Shown piece after piece: positions 1 to 7,495 of a stretch of 18,287 nt of DNA. Within the stretch, counting starts at the first letter, position 1. Each line of letters begins with the position of its first letter. The notes under the pieces were generated by a model, which saw only the letters and a program-made list of their open reading frames with translations, did no database searches and was not told where the DNA came from. Made by a program: the position numbers and the translations under genes. The stretch comes from DASPPF01 sp032906705 (GTDB taxonomy: Archaea; Thermoproteota; Nitrososphaeria; Nitrososphaerales; Gagatemarchaeaceae): positions 1 to 18,287 of the forward strand of contig JAJTZC010000025.1 in the NCBI GenBank assembly GCA_032906705.1. The letters run 5' to 3'.

Positions 1-8
1 CTCGGAAA

Positions 9-16
9 GCTTATTC
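9..16 (+). promoter_or_regulatory. TATA-like promoter element of tRNA-Glu
   Basis: The AT-rich stretch gcttattc is centred about 31 bases before the first base of the tRNA. This is the spacing expected between an archaeal TATA box and a transcription start at the mature tRNA 5' end. No clear BRE is visible because the window begins just upstream. Confidence 0.5.
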
Positions 17-43
17 TCGGTTCTGCCGTGCGCCTGTCTTACT

Positions 44-118
44 GCCCCGGTGGTGTAGCCCGGTCAAGCATGTTAGCCTCTCGAGCTAGCGACGCGGGTT
101 CAAATCCCGCCCGGGGCA
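44..118 (+). tRNA. tRNA-Glu (anticodon CTC)
   Basis: This is a complete cloverleaf. The acceptor arm GCCCCGG pairs with CCGGGGC and the discriminator is A118. The anticodon stem TTAGC/GCTAG encloses the loop CTCTCGA with anticodon CTC at 80-82, which reads GAG (Glu). The T arm GCGGG/CCCGC encloses TTCAAAT. The body closely resembles archaeal tRNA-Glu genes as I know them. There is no intron and CCA is not encoded. Confidence 0.96.
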
Positions 119-180
119 TACCCTCGCTTCCAGTTCTCGTCGGCAATAGCCAACGCACAATACATGGAGCTCGAGTTTGA

Positions 181-503
181 TTGCGTTCGCACCTGAGCCA
201 CTACTTCTTCAGGCTTATCCCTCCTAGGGAAACGTTCAGCCATGACATGACCCCCTTGAGGCTGGGGTAATGAGACAGCATGTCGCCTAATGGTCAGGCT
301 TGGCTGAAAGGGGAGTCGCCGTGGTCTTCGGTCCCGTGGCGGACCCGAAGGGAGTGTGGGGCATAGGTGTCATCGAAGCCAAAGACGAAACGGAGCTGCG
401 AAAGCTGCACGAGTCTGACCCAGTGATCAAGGAAAGGCTTGGTCACCGTTATGAAATCTATCCGATGCCCAAGGTAATCATGCGAAGACAGCGGCCTGCG
501 TGA
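181..503 (+). pseudogene. Broken YciI-like (YCII-related) gene with a frameshift and an in-frame stop
   Basis: Two reading frames join into one recognisable YCII-domain protein. From TTG 181, one frame reads a family-like N-terminus (YFFRLIPPRETFSHDMTP at about 202-255), then runs out of frame into a TAA at 268. The next frame continues it (LEAGVMRQHVA, from 255), meets TAA at 288-290, and goes on as WSGLAERGVAVVFGPV to TGA 501-503. One extra C in the C5 run at 251-255 would restore the frame. The stop at 288 sits where relatives usually have Tyr in a Tyr-Trp pair. YCII proteins are small ferredoxin-like-fold proteins of about 95-100 residues, mostly of unknown role. An intact 67-residue ORF from TTG 300 remains but lacks the N-terminal strand. 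The 3' end overlaps the convergent membrane-protein gene by 26 bases. A sequencing error could explain one lesion, but two point to decay. Confidence 0.75.
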
Positions 504-1152
504 GGGAAAGTATGCCGCTCACCACGAAGAAGCTGCCGAACGTGAGCAGGACGGCCCCAGCTATTAGGTCGAGAGCCCACCTCGGGAACCGGAGCAGATA
601 CTCATACGAGATGGCAGATACGATAATGAGAAGGGCGATGCTCGTCACCGCCCCAATCAGGGTCCATTCGAAGTTGAAGGTGCCGGCGGCGGCCAAGACC
701 AGGCTCGCCTCGAAGCCCTCAGTGAGAGTGATAGTCATTACGGGAAGCGAATTGACCACAGAGAACGGGATAACCTGGGGCGACCGGTCCCCGTAGTGCT
801 CGAGATCCTTCGTCACCACTTCGTTCTCCATCTTCGTCATCTTGTCCCTGAAAGACTTCTTGCCGAAGTAGTATCGCTTGAAGCCCCTTAGGAACCTGTA
901 AGAGAAGTAGAGAATCACTGCGCCTGTGGCGAATTCGATAATGGTCTCGGGGAAAAGGAGGAAGACTTGCCTGATGCCCAAGAAGATTATCAGCGACGCG
1001 AACCCGCCGGCCAGCACACCGAACAACACGTTCTGCTTGCCAAGCTGTCGGACCGTGGCGATCGACAGGATCGCCACCTCGCTTCCCTCGAGGAGCACGG
1101 CCTTGAATGCGAGGAGGAATGACGCGACGACCACCACGCCAACGTCGCTCAT
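478..1152 (-). CDS. FTR1-like multi-pass membrane protein (possible metal permease)
   Basis: The protein has 224 residues and about six or seven hydrophobic segments. It has two pseudo-symmetric halves, each carrying a Glu-Gly-x-Glu motif in a membrane helix: EGSE at 22-25 and EGFE at 145-148. This arrangement resembles the paired REGxE-type motifs of FTR1 iron permeases and of related uncharacterised archaeal membrane proteins; the exact family (FTR1 itself or a COG4280-like relative) is not certain. A charged cytoplasmic loop at about 90-120 separates the halves. A longer GTG start at 1170 is possible. I prefer ATG 1152 because it lies 29 bases from the centre of the TATA-like element at 1177-1185, giving a leaderless message. 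No oxidase partner of the eukaryotic FET3 type is nearby. Iron or other cation transport is inference from the motifs. Confidence 0.7.
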   Translation of the reverse strand: MSDVGVVVVASFLLAFKAVLLEGSEVAILSIATVRQLGKQNVLFGVLAGGFASLIIFLGIRQVFLLFPETIIEFATGAVILYFSYRFLRGFKRYYFGKKSFRDKMTKMENEVVTKDLEHYGDRSPQVIPFSVVNSLPVMTITLTEGFEASLVLAAAGTFNFEWTLIGAVTSIALLIIVSAISYEYLLRFPRWALDLIAGAVLLTFGSFFVVSGILSLTQAAVFA

Positions 1153-1176
1153 CGGCGTTGGTCGCGCCACCTCGCG

Positions 1177-1185
1177 GATTTAATC
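1177..1185. promoter_or_regulatory. Palindromic bidirectional TATA-like element
   Basis: The sequence gatttaatc reads almost the same on both strands. Its centre at 1181 is 30 bases from the TTG start of the S9 peptidase on the plus strand and 29 bases from the ATG of the FTR1-like gene on the minus strand. A single element could therefore direct two divergent leaderless transcripts. A purine-rich Shine-Dalgarno-like gaggagga lies at 1193-1200 before the plus-strand start and would be used only if transcription began earlier. Confidence 0.55.
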
Positions 1186-1210
1186 ATTCTTCGAGGAGGA
1201 AAGCATAAGA

Positions 1211-3154
1211 TTGCGTCGCGTCTCGGCCTTGCGCGTGTCCAGACCAGTTCAGCCCTCAGACTTGGGGCTCTACAGGATGCTGTCCGAGCCCAGTTTCTCT
1301 CCCGACGGGAAGAGGGTCGCCTTTTCCACCCGCAGGGCCAACGTTGAGGACGACGGCTACGACTCGGACGTCTGCGTCGTTCAGCTGACAGGAATCAAGC
1401 TCACAAAGTACACCTCGGGAAAGAAAGACTCCGACCCTATGTGGTCCCCGGACGGAAAGTCGATCTTGTTTACCTCCAAACGGGGGTTCGCCAAAGACGA
1501 GAAGGGCGGGGCGCTCTACGTCATCTCAGCTGAGGGGGGTGAGGCTCGGCTTCTGGTGAAGAGTAAAGAAGGAGTGGAGAGCCCGCAGTGGTCCCCCGAC
1601 TCCAAGACCATCTACTACCTGTCGAACGTCGTGAAGGAGCAGAAGGACGATGTCAAGGTGATCAGGCGGTTCGGCTACTGGTTCAACGGCCTGGGCTTCA
1701 CCTACAACAAGAGGAAGCACCTCTTCAAACTCGATTTGTCTAACGGAGCCTCCACCAGGCTCACGAATGGGGAGTTCGACGTCGCAGCACTCGCGGTTTC
1801 TCACAGCGGTAGATGGATAGGATATCTCGCGGCAACCAACGACCTGAAACCGTACATCTCCGACCTCTTCCTCCTAGACGTCAGGAAGGGACGGCGTGTG
1901 AAGCTGACATCCTCCACGATGGAGATGACAGCCCTCGCGTGGAGTCCAGACGACAGCCAGATCGCGATACTCGGCGACGACCTCCCCGCTGGGTTTGCTT
2001 CACACGAAAAGATCTGGGTGCTGAACCCTAGAAGTAGGAGTCTGAGGATGGTGGACAAAGATGACACGAACAAGGCCAACAGACTGAACACTGACGTCAG
2101 GGCCAAGTCGCACGGCCCGCACACTATCGTCTGGGACGCGGACGGAATCTACCACCTGCGCGCCGCCGGCGGGTCGGTCGAACTGTGCAGGTTGCAGCCC
2201 GGGAAGGGCTCGAACGTCGTTGTCGGGGGCCGAAGGAGCATAGAGGGCTATGACGTGAAACACGGCAAGGTCGTCTTCGTGGCCATGGATTCGTCACATC
2301 CAGAAGAGCTCTACCTGAAATCGAAGCGCGATGAACGACTCACAGACCTCAACGCCGAGGTCTATGATCGTCTCGATGTCCTTTCGCCTAGACCATTCAG
2401 ATTCTCTGCGAGCGACGGCGAGAGGATTGAGGGTTGGGTGCTGTTGCCGAAATCCGGTCGCAGGGTGCCTGGGATCCTATACGTGCACGGCGGTCCAAAG
2501 ACGGCCTTCGGCCACTCATACCTGCACGAATTCCAAGCTTTCGCCGGAGCAGGCTACGCCGTGATATACATCAACCCTCGCGGAAGCGACGGGTACTCGG
2601 AGAGGTTCGCTGACATAAGGGGGAGGTACGGCACGAGGGACTATGACGACCTGATGGAGGGCCTCGACTTCGCCCTGAGAAAGTTCAGGCAGATAGACGG
2701 TCGGAGGTTGGCCGTGGCTGGCGGCTCCTACGGTGGGTACATGGCAAACTGGGTGGTCGGCCACACAGACAGGTTCAAGGCGGCCGTCGCGGACAGGAGC
2801 ATCGCCAGCTGGATCAGCATGTGGACCACCTCGGACATCGGCCCCCATTTCACGAGTGACCAGATGGGCGGCGACCCGTGGAACGCGGAGGACAAACTTA
2901 TGTCAGACTCCCCGCTTCGCTACGCGCCGAACGTCAAGACGCCTGTTCTAATCGTCCACTCGATGGAGGACTACCGCTGTCCCATGCCCGAGGGGATCCA
3001 ATTCTTCACAGCCTTGAAGATGCTCAGGAAGGAGGCGGAGATGGTCCTGTTCCCGGGGGAGAATCACGACCTCTCCAGAGTGGGCAAGCCCAAACACCGC
3101 GTTGCCAGACTCCAGCACTACATCCGGTGGTTCAATCGCCATCTGAAGTCCTAG
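1211..3154 (+). CDS. S9 family serine peptidase (acylaminoacyl-peptidase/prolyl oligopeptidase type)
   Basis: The protein has 647 residues, the usual length for the two-domain S9C group. Residues about 20-370 form a beta-propeller with TolB-like repeats (SPDGK, WSPDGK, WSPDSK, WSPDDSQ), which gates substrate entry. Residues about 390-647 are the alpha/beta-hydrolase domain. The nucleophile is Ser506 in GGSYGGY, Asp587 lies in HSMEDYR and His619 in GENHD, completing the triad. Such enzymes release acylated or free residues from short peptides. There is no signal peptide, so a cytoplasmic role in peptide turnover is likely. The start is a TTG with a Shine-Dalgarno-like gaggagga before it and a TATA-like element 30 bases upstream. 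The EF-Tu-like gene follows after 14 bases and is probably co-transcribed. Confidence 0.93.
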   Translation: MRRVSALRVSRPVQPSDLGLYRMLSEPSFSPDGKRVAFSTRRANVEDDGYDSDVCVVQLTGIKLTKYTSGKKDSDPMWSPDGKSILFTSKRGFAKDEKGGALYVISAEGGEARLLVKSKEGVESPQWSPDSKTIYYLSNVVKEQKDDVKVIRRFGYWFNGLGFTYNKRKHLFKLDLSNGASTRLTNGEFDVAALAVSHSGRWIGYLAATNDLKPYISDLFLLDVRKGRRVKLTSSTMEMTALAWSPDDSQIAILGDDLPAGFASHEKIWVLNPRSRSLRMVDKDDTNKANRLNTDVRAKSHGPHTIVWDADGIYHLRAAGGSVELCRLQPGKGSNVVVGGRRSIEGYDVKHGKVVFVAMDSSHPEELYLKSKRDERLTDLNAEVYDRLDVLSPRPFRFSASDGERIEGWVLLPKSGRRVPGILYVHGGPKTAFGHSYLHEFQAFAGAGYAVIYINPRGSDGYSERFADIRGRYGTRDYDDLMEGLDFALRKFRQIDGRRLAVAGGSYGGYMANWVVGHTDRFKAAVADRSIASWISMWTTSDIGPHFTSDQMGGDPWNAEDKLMSDSPLRYAPNVKTPVLIVHSMEDYRCPMPEGIQFFTALKMLRKEAEMVLFPGENHDLSRVGKPKHRVARLQHYIRWFNRHLKS

Positions 3155-3168
3155 GCTGGGACGATCAG

Positions 3169-4134
3169 ATGGAAGGTTACACGATTGGGGTATTCGGCAC
3201 TGAACCCGCCGTCAAGACCGCGATAGAGTCTTCCCTGGGAACAAAGAGCGAAGCCGAGGGTACCATAGTCTATCACCGGACAGAATCAAGCAAGAAGATC
3301 ACCTTCCTGGACGACACACAATACCCAGAACGGATCCAGGGGTACGCAAGGGTTGCATCCATCGCTGACTATGCGTTCTACTTCTTCCCGAGTGCGGGGA
3401 GAATCTCGGCGCCCGATGGCGAACTCGCCGTCCTTCTGGATAGCTTTTCCGTGAAGGGGGCCATCGAGTTGGTCGACGGGAGCGGCACGCCGGAGCTCGC
3501 CAGAAGGGCCCTGAAAGGCACCGCCGTGGGAGGCTACCCAATCCAGGAGCGGAATGCGAAGTCTACGGTGTTGGACATCGCACCCGTCGGCGCGCGTGAG
3601 GACTTCGTCACGAATGGGACTCTCGTCTATGTGGACAGGGCCTTCACCGTCAAAGGAATTGGCACCGTCGCCTTGGGCTTCGTGCGGTCGGGGTCTGTGA
3701 CCGTGCACGACCAGCTCTGTCCAATTCCTGGAGATGAAGGCAAGCGAGCAGACGTAAGGGGTATTCAGGTCAATGAAGAGGATTTCGGCTCAGTTGGAAG
3801 AGGGATTCGCGTCGGGCTCTCCTTTCGAGGAGTCGGGCCGGATGACCTCCAGAAGACTCGTTGGTTGGACGACGGCACGTTCGAGGTTTCCGACATGCTG
3901 AATGTTGATTTTAGGAAATCGTCATTCTACACGCAGTCATTGGACGCAAGGGAGATGCACGTCCAGCTCCCTGGAGAGCTCGTCGCTGCCTCAGTCATGG
4001 CTGGCTCCTCCGAGGAGGAACTGACTCTCAAGCTCCGGGCTCCTGTGCCGGTCTGGCACGGGATGAGGGTCGCCCTGGTCGACCTGAACGCGAAGGCTCT
4101 TAGGGTCGCAGGCGGCGGCTCTTGCAAGCTTTAA
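3169..4134 (+). CDS. EF-Tu/SelB-like translation-factor homologue with degenerate GTPase domain
   Basis: The protein has 321 residues from ATG 3169. Residues about 1-115 sit where a translational GTPase has its G domain, but the P-loop is lost (GVFGTEPAVKTA in place of GxxxxGK[ST]) and no NKxD motif is visible. A remnant of the switch/DxxG region is seen around FLDDTQYPERIQ. Residues about 175-245 are a good match to the EF-Tu domain II beta-barrel (VDRAFTVKGIGTVALGFV, then a VHDQL turn), and the C-terminus looks like a further barrel. Archaea are known to carry such SelB-like proteins without GTPase activity; their role is not established. Nucleotide binding is therefore unlikely, while RNA or ribosome binding is possible. 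The gene follows the S9 peptidase after 14 bases. Its final codons and stop overlap the MsrA promoter. Confidence 0.75.
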   Translation: MEGYTIGVFGTEPAVKTAIESSLGTKSEAEGTIVYHRTESSKKITFLDDTQYPERIQGYARVASIADYAFYFFPSAGRISAPDGELAVLLDSFSVKGAIELVDGSGTPELARRALKGTAVGGYPIQERNAKSTVLDIAPVGAREDFVTNGTLVYVDRAFTVKGIGTVALGFVRSGSVTVHDQLCPIPGDEGKRADVRGIQVNEEDFGSVGRGIRVGLSFRGVGPDDLQKTRWLDDGTFEVSDMLNVDFRKSSFYTQSLDAREMHVQLPGELVAASVMAGSSEEELTLKLRAPVPVWHGMRVALVDLNAKALRVAGGGSCKL

Positions 4135-4137
4135 TTT
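4129..4137 (+). promoter_or_regulatory. TATA-like element of msrA, overlapping the upstream stop codon
   Basis: The sequence ctttaattt, centred near 4133, is 27 bases before ATG 4160, the spacing for a leaderless transcript. The TAA stop of the EF-Tu-like gene lies inside the element. This suggests MsrA has its own promoter despite tight packing. Confidence 0.5.
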
Positions 4138-4159
4138 GAGCCTGAAGATGCTCCTATTC

Positions 4160-4717
4160 ATGTCGAATCGGGAGATTGCCACATTCGGGTCAGGTTGCTT
4201 TTGGTGCTCGGAGGCCGTCTTCAGCGAGCTCCAGGGCGTGGAAAAGGTTGTCCCTGGGTATTCTGGCGGCTCCGTTCCCAACCCTTCCTACGAGCAGGTC
4301 TGTGCCGACGACACGGGACATGCGGAAGTCGCACAGGTGACATTTGACCCAGCAGCGATTTCGTATAGGGAGCTCCTAGAGGTGTTCTTCTCAACCCATG
4401 ACCCGACCACCCCGAATAGGCAGGGAGGTGACGCCGGAGAGCAGTACAGGTCGGTAGTGTTCTACCACGACGAAGCGCAGAGAAAGGCCGTAGAGGAAAT
4501 CATGCGGGAGTTGACCGCAGAACAGGCGTTCCGAAAGCCGATTGTTACTCAGGTTGTCCCGCTCGGGCAGTTCTTTCCTGCCGAAGACTATCATAGACAG
4601 TATTTCAAGAGAAACCCGGGCCAGGCATACTGTCAGGTCGTCATCGCTCCGAAGCTCGCGAAGTTCAGGGCCCACTTCGAGACCAAACTCAAGAAGCCCC
4701 AAGCCGCAGCAAAATAG
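4160..4717 (+). CDS. msrA: Peptide methionine-(S)-S-oxide reductase MsrA
   Basis: This is a full-length MsrA of 185 residues. The signature GCFWCSE gives catalytic Cys13 and a second Cys16. Other family blocks are VVPGYSGG, PSYEQVCADDTGHAEV (substrate-binding and acid residues), FFSTHDPTTPNRQGGDAGEQYRS in the middle, and QFFPAEDYHRQYF near the C-terminus. It reduces the S-epimer of methionine sulfoxide, free or in proteins, with thioredoxin-type reductant. The frame is open from 4136, but ATG 4160 fits both the family N-terminus and the TATA spacing; ATG 4148 is the alternative. A repair role for oxidised protein agrees with a respiring organism. The next gene begins 7 bases after the stop. 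Confidence 0.96.
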   Translation: MSNREIATFGSGCFWCSEAVFSELQGVEKVVPGYSGGSVPNPSYEQVCADDTGHAEVAQVTFDPAAISYRELLEVFFSTHDPTTPNRQGGDAGEQYRSVVFYHDEAQRKAVEEIMRELTAEQAFRKPIVTQVVPLGQFFPAEDYHRQYFKRNPGQAYCQVVIAPKLAKFRAHFETKLKKPQAAAK

Positions 4718-4723
4718 GGTTAA

Positions 4724-5005
4724 ATGCGCGACACTGAAATCGAGGGCGACCGGGGATTGTTCGGCTTCCTTGCGGCCGTGGTGAAGAACCTGAAGTCGCT
4801 CTTGTCTTCGCTCAGGGGAACGCTCTTCGAATTAGCCGGAGCTCTTCGGGCGCGAAGCGGCTCAAGAATCGTGGCGCTCATCAGCGAAGGCTCTCCGCTG
4901 GAGTCTTTCTTTGATTCCTTGCTAGGGCTCGTCTTCTGGGTGCTTATTCTCGCGCCACTCGTGTTCGTGCCCGCGCTGTACCTCCTCCTGTCCTTCATGA
5001 GATAG
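4724..5005 (+). CDS. Small membrane protein of unknown function
   Basis: The protein has 93 residues and starts at ATG 4724, 7 bases after msrA and 4 bases before the AK6-like gene, so it is part of the same transcription unit. The N-terminal half is an amphipathic stretch rich in Leu and basic residues (about 12-48). Residues about 62-92 are strongly hydrophobic and predict one long or two short membrane segments ending in FMR. No motif or family is recognised. Codon use is like the neighbours and the tight spacing supports a real gene. A membrane-tethered regulatory or scaffold role cannot be tested from sequence. Confidence 0.65.
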   Translation: MRDTEIEGDRGLFGFLAAVVKNLKSLLSSLRGTLFELAGALRARSGSRIVALISEGSPLESFFDSLLGLVFWVLILAPLVFVPALYLLLSFMR

Positions 5006-5009
5006 ACGC

Positions 5010-5585
5010 ATGGGAAGATTCCTCGGAATCACGGGCACGCCGGGGACTGGCAAGAAGACCCTCGCTCCTCTGGTTGCGGATATCTTGGGCCTCCCCTGCG
5101 TCGGCCTCAACGATCTTGCTCCCCACCCCGGAAGTAACCTTGAGACGGTGGCAGTCGACACGGACGCGCTTCATCGTCGTCTCGTGAGCTCAGTGGATGG
5201 CAGGTGCGTGGTCCACGGGCATTTGCTTTCCGATGTCCTACGCCGGAGCGAAGTCGAAAGGGTCGCTGTCCTCCGGTGCGACCCCAGGGAGCTGAAAGGT
5301 CGTTTGCTGTCAAGGGGATACAAAGCCGCAAAGGTAAGAGCGAATGTCGAGGCTGAGCTGATAGGTCTCGTTTCCTCACTCTGCTTCCACAAGTTCGGGG
5401 AAGCTAGGGTTATCGAATTCAATGCAACCTCCGGCGGGGTATCGAAGTCCGCGGACGCAGTCGCGAAGCTCTTCATAACCCCATACCGAGCCACCCGGCG
5501 TATTGACTGGCTGGAAGGCTACGGTTCGGCTTCGAAGCTGAGGTCCCTGCTTTCCGTGGCGAGGACGGAGTCCGCCTTCACCTGA
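5010..5585 (+). CDS. AK6/Fap7-type adenylate kinase-like NTPase
   Basis: The protein has 191 residues. Walker A is GTPGTGKKT (9-17). Blocks typical of the AK6/Fap7 family follow: VDTDAL, VVHGHLLSDVL, and VLRCDPRELKGRLLSRGYKAAKV with ANVEAELIGL. Members act as broad nucleoside monophosphate kinases or ATPases and, in eukaryotes and probably archaea, help final maturation of the small ribosomal subunit with uS11. The C-terminal part (about 157-191, WLEGYGSASKLRSLL) is a short extension. It begins 4 bases after the small membrane protein gene. The last 67 bases overlap the convergent HerA gene at its 3' end. The family call is strong; the ribosome-biogenesis role is by homology. Confidence 0.88.
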   Translation: MGRFLGITGTPGTGKKTLAPLVADILGLPCVGLNDLAPHPGSNLETVAVDTDALHRRLVSSVDGRCVVHGHLLSDVLRRSEVERVAVLRCDPRELKGRLLSRGYKAAKVRANVEAELIGLVSSLCFHKFGEARVIEFNATSGGVSKSADAVAKLFITPYRATRRIDWLEGYGSASKLRSLLSVARTESAFT

Positions 5586-7261
5586 ACCAGGATGGGCCTC
5601 TGAATCCTTGTCAGGCTGACCACGGCCTCGCCGACCTGCAGCTTCGTTATGTGATCCCTCTGCTCCTTTGTAAGAATCAGGGAATCCCCAATCAACGCGA
5701 CATCCTCAGGCCAAGCTATCCGATGGACAACTCTTACTCCCGAGTTCTTGATTAACTCAGACGCCACCTGGGTCGGGAATTGAGCAACGAAGAGCATCGC
5801 CTCTCCGAACTTCCTGAGCTCGGAGATCATCCTCTCGCCTACGCTCGGCGGGTCCTCTGGCCTCCTCGCCGGCGCGACGTTCCTCGCCTCCTCGACGACC
5901 GTCAGATGTTCTAGGTCGCTCCTGCTCCTTGTCCTATGCTCATAGATCATCTTCAGCATTATGTCGGTGAACACGCTCCTGGTCTGAGCGTCGCGGAGGT
6001 GTCCTAGCTCGACGCAGACAACTTTACCGAGAAGTTCGTCGATTCCAAAGGTGCTCGGACCGTTCAGGGCCCTTCCAGCTTGACCTTGGGTGAGGGGCAC
6101 CAGCCTCCGAAGCAAAGCCACCTTAGTTTCGTTGTCGTAGGCCGATCTGAGAGGATACGCTTCAATTGTCCTGACGAGCGAACTGAGGTTCGGGACCTCT
6201 TCGTCGGCGCTCTCGCTCACGCGCTTCTGGAGGGCGTTTCTGAACATGTACGCTTGTGGATGCGTGAAGCGGTAGATGTCGGAAAATATGTCTGTGACCA
6301 TCGCGATGTGTTCCACGACGTCGGTCGAGCTGGTCGCTTCGACCGGGTTTATCGTGAAATCATCCTTTCCCGGGGAAACGACTCTCCCCCCGATTCTGTT
6401 GATTACCCCGCCGTATTCGTTGTGCCAGTCGAGGACCAAGACCGGAAGCCCCATCTCGGCCACCTGCTTGACAATTGTCGAGGCGGTGGTCGACTTGCCG
6501 CTCCCGGTCATCCCCAGTATAGCCGCGTGCCTCTTTAGGTCGTCGAGCTGGAGTCGGAAATCATGGAAGTCACCATTTGCTGACCTTATCGTCCCAAGCA
6601 TCACTCCCGACCTTCCTGACTCGATCGAGTTCGGGACGTAGAATTGCGGTGAGCGTTGGACTGATTCTGCCATGGGGCTCTTCTCGTCGAATGACCCAAG
6701 GGTACTTACCACTGAAGCGCCTCCAACCTGGGGAAGGTAGGGCTCCGAAGGGAGCAGTAGAGTCTTGACGAAATCGCGCAGCTCGTTCCTGCTCAGCCTT
6801 CTGACCGAGGCGCTTGGCAGAGCAACCGTCAGGGTAGCCGCAAGGACGCTTGCGCGCTGCTCGAGGTTCTGCACGCCCTCCTCGATTTGTTTGTTCTTCG
6901 TGTCAATCCAAGTGCCGACAACGAGATCGAACTCGAAGAGTTCCTCCTCCTCATCGCTATGAGCCGGAGCCATCATTGAGAGGTAAAGGAAAGGGACCCC
7001 GGCCCTGTAGAGACCGTCAAAGAGTCCGCGCATCCTCTGCTGCTGGAGCGTTATCCTCATGGCCGCCGCGTAGTCTATCTTCGAGTCGTCCAAGCTTTCT
7101 CCCAGCCTGACCCTCATTAGGGCCATCATTCTCTGCCTGGACCCGTTTGAGAAAGAGACGAACTTCGAGTCGAGTATCCTCACTGATTCGAGCTTGAGGG
7201 TCTCTGTCGGTCTGATCTTCCAAGCCAGTCGAGAGACTAGCCCTCCACCTTCTCCCTGCAT
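5519..7261 (-). CDS. HerA/VirB4-type (DUF87) ATPase in the pilus operon
   Basis: The protein has 580 residues. Walker A GMTGSGKST is at 250-258, followed by the HerA-type VLVLDWHNEYGG (274-285). Walker B TVVEEAR is at 454-460, and FVAQFPTQVASELIKNSG with VRVVHRI (491-515) matches the C-terminal segment of HerA/VirB4 motors. The first 240 residues are not a plain HerA barrel. They include an acidic patch (DEEEE about 103-107) and a long helical region (LEQRASVLAATL) reminiscent of VirB4-like N-terminal domains. HerA-type hexamers translocate DNA; VirB4/CedB relatives power DNA or pilin transfer. ATG 7261 lies 4 bases after the pilin stop with a ggtga purine patch before it; a GTG at 7306 would overlap the pilin gene and is less likely. 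Its operon position suggests it works with the pilus rather than in end resection: no NurA, Mre11 or Rad50 is nearby. Confidence 0.85.
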   Translation of the reverse strand: MQGEGGGLVSRLAWKIRPTETLKLESVRILDSKFVSFSNGSRQRMMALMRVRLGESLDDSKIDYAAAMRITLQQQRMRGLFDGLYRAGVPFLYLSMMAPAHSDEEEELFEFDLVVGTWIDTKNKQIEEGVQNLEQRASVLAATLTVALPSASVRRLSRNELRDFVKTLLLPSEPYLPQVGGASVVSTLGSFDEKSPMAESVQRSPQFYVPNSIESGRSGVMLGTIRSANGDFHDFRLQLDDLKRHAAILGMTGSGKSTTASTIVKQVAEMGLPVLVLDWHNEYGGVINRIGGRVVSPGKDDFTINPVEATSSTDVVEHIAMVTDIFSDIYRFTHPQAYMFRNALQKRVSESADEEVPNLSSLVRTIEAYPLRSAYDNETKVALLRRLVPLTQGQAGRALNGPSTFGIDELLGKVVCVELGHLRDAQTRSVFTDIMLKMIYEHRTRSRSDLEHLTVVEEARNVAPARRPEDPPSVGERMISELRKFGEAMLFVAQFPTQVASELIKNSGVRVVHRIAWPEDVALIGDSLILTKEQRDHITKLQVGEAVVSLTRIQRPILVQVKADSVLATESRDLSFEAEP

Positions 7262-7265
7262 CTTG

Positions 7266-7475
7266 TCACCAGTGGAAGAGCGAACCGAGGATACCACTGA
7301 TCGCACCGGTGATGGAGCTCCAAATGCTGGATGTGTAGCTCGCGCTCTGCTTCAGTATCGATTCAATCCCCCCAACAAGAAGAGAGAGCGCCACCAATGC
7401 TACGGACAGGAGGAGCGCTTCTTCGATGAGCTGCGCGCCGCGCCTGCGGTTAGTCCAGTTCGGCCTCTTGATCAT
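7266..7475 (-). CDS. Flp-like type IV pilin with class III signal peptide
   Basis: The precursor has 69 residues from ATG 7475. A short basic leader (MIKRPNWTNRRRG) ends in Gly, the expected prepilin-peptidase site, and the mature chain starts AQLIEEALLL with Glu at +5, the hallmark of type IV pilins. A single hydrophobic helix follows (about 14-36), then a Ser/Ile-rich tail (SSIWSSITGAISGILGSLFHW). A mature length of 56 residues matches bacterial Flp pilins and is far shorter than typical archaellins. The GTG at 7493 gives 6 extra residues and is less likely. The TATA-like element at 7497-7505 is 26 bases upstream, so the pilin probably has its own strong leaderless promoter within the operon. 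It is most likely the major pilus subunit. Confidence 0.85.
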   Translation of the reverse strand: MIKRPNWTNRRRGAQLIEEALLLSVALVALSLLVGGIESILKQSASYTSSIWSSITGAISGILGSLFHW

Positions 7476-7495
7476 CGCAGCAATAACCTGCACCG

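Noticed and set aside
288..290. Recoded stop codon in the YciI-like gene
   Set aside because: The codon is TAA, not TAG or TGA used for pyrrolysine or selenocysteine, and a separate frameshift is present, so decay is simpler.
2878..3168. Upstream extension of the EF-Tu-like open frame into the S9 peptidase gene
   Set aside because: It reads a different frame of a confidently assigned gene and has no family resemblance; the real protein starts at ATG 3169.
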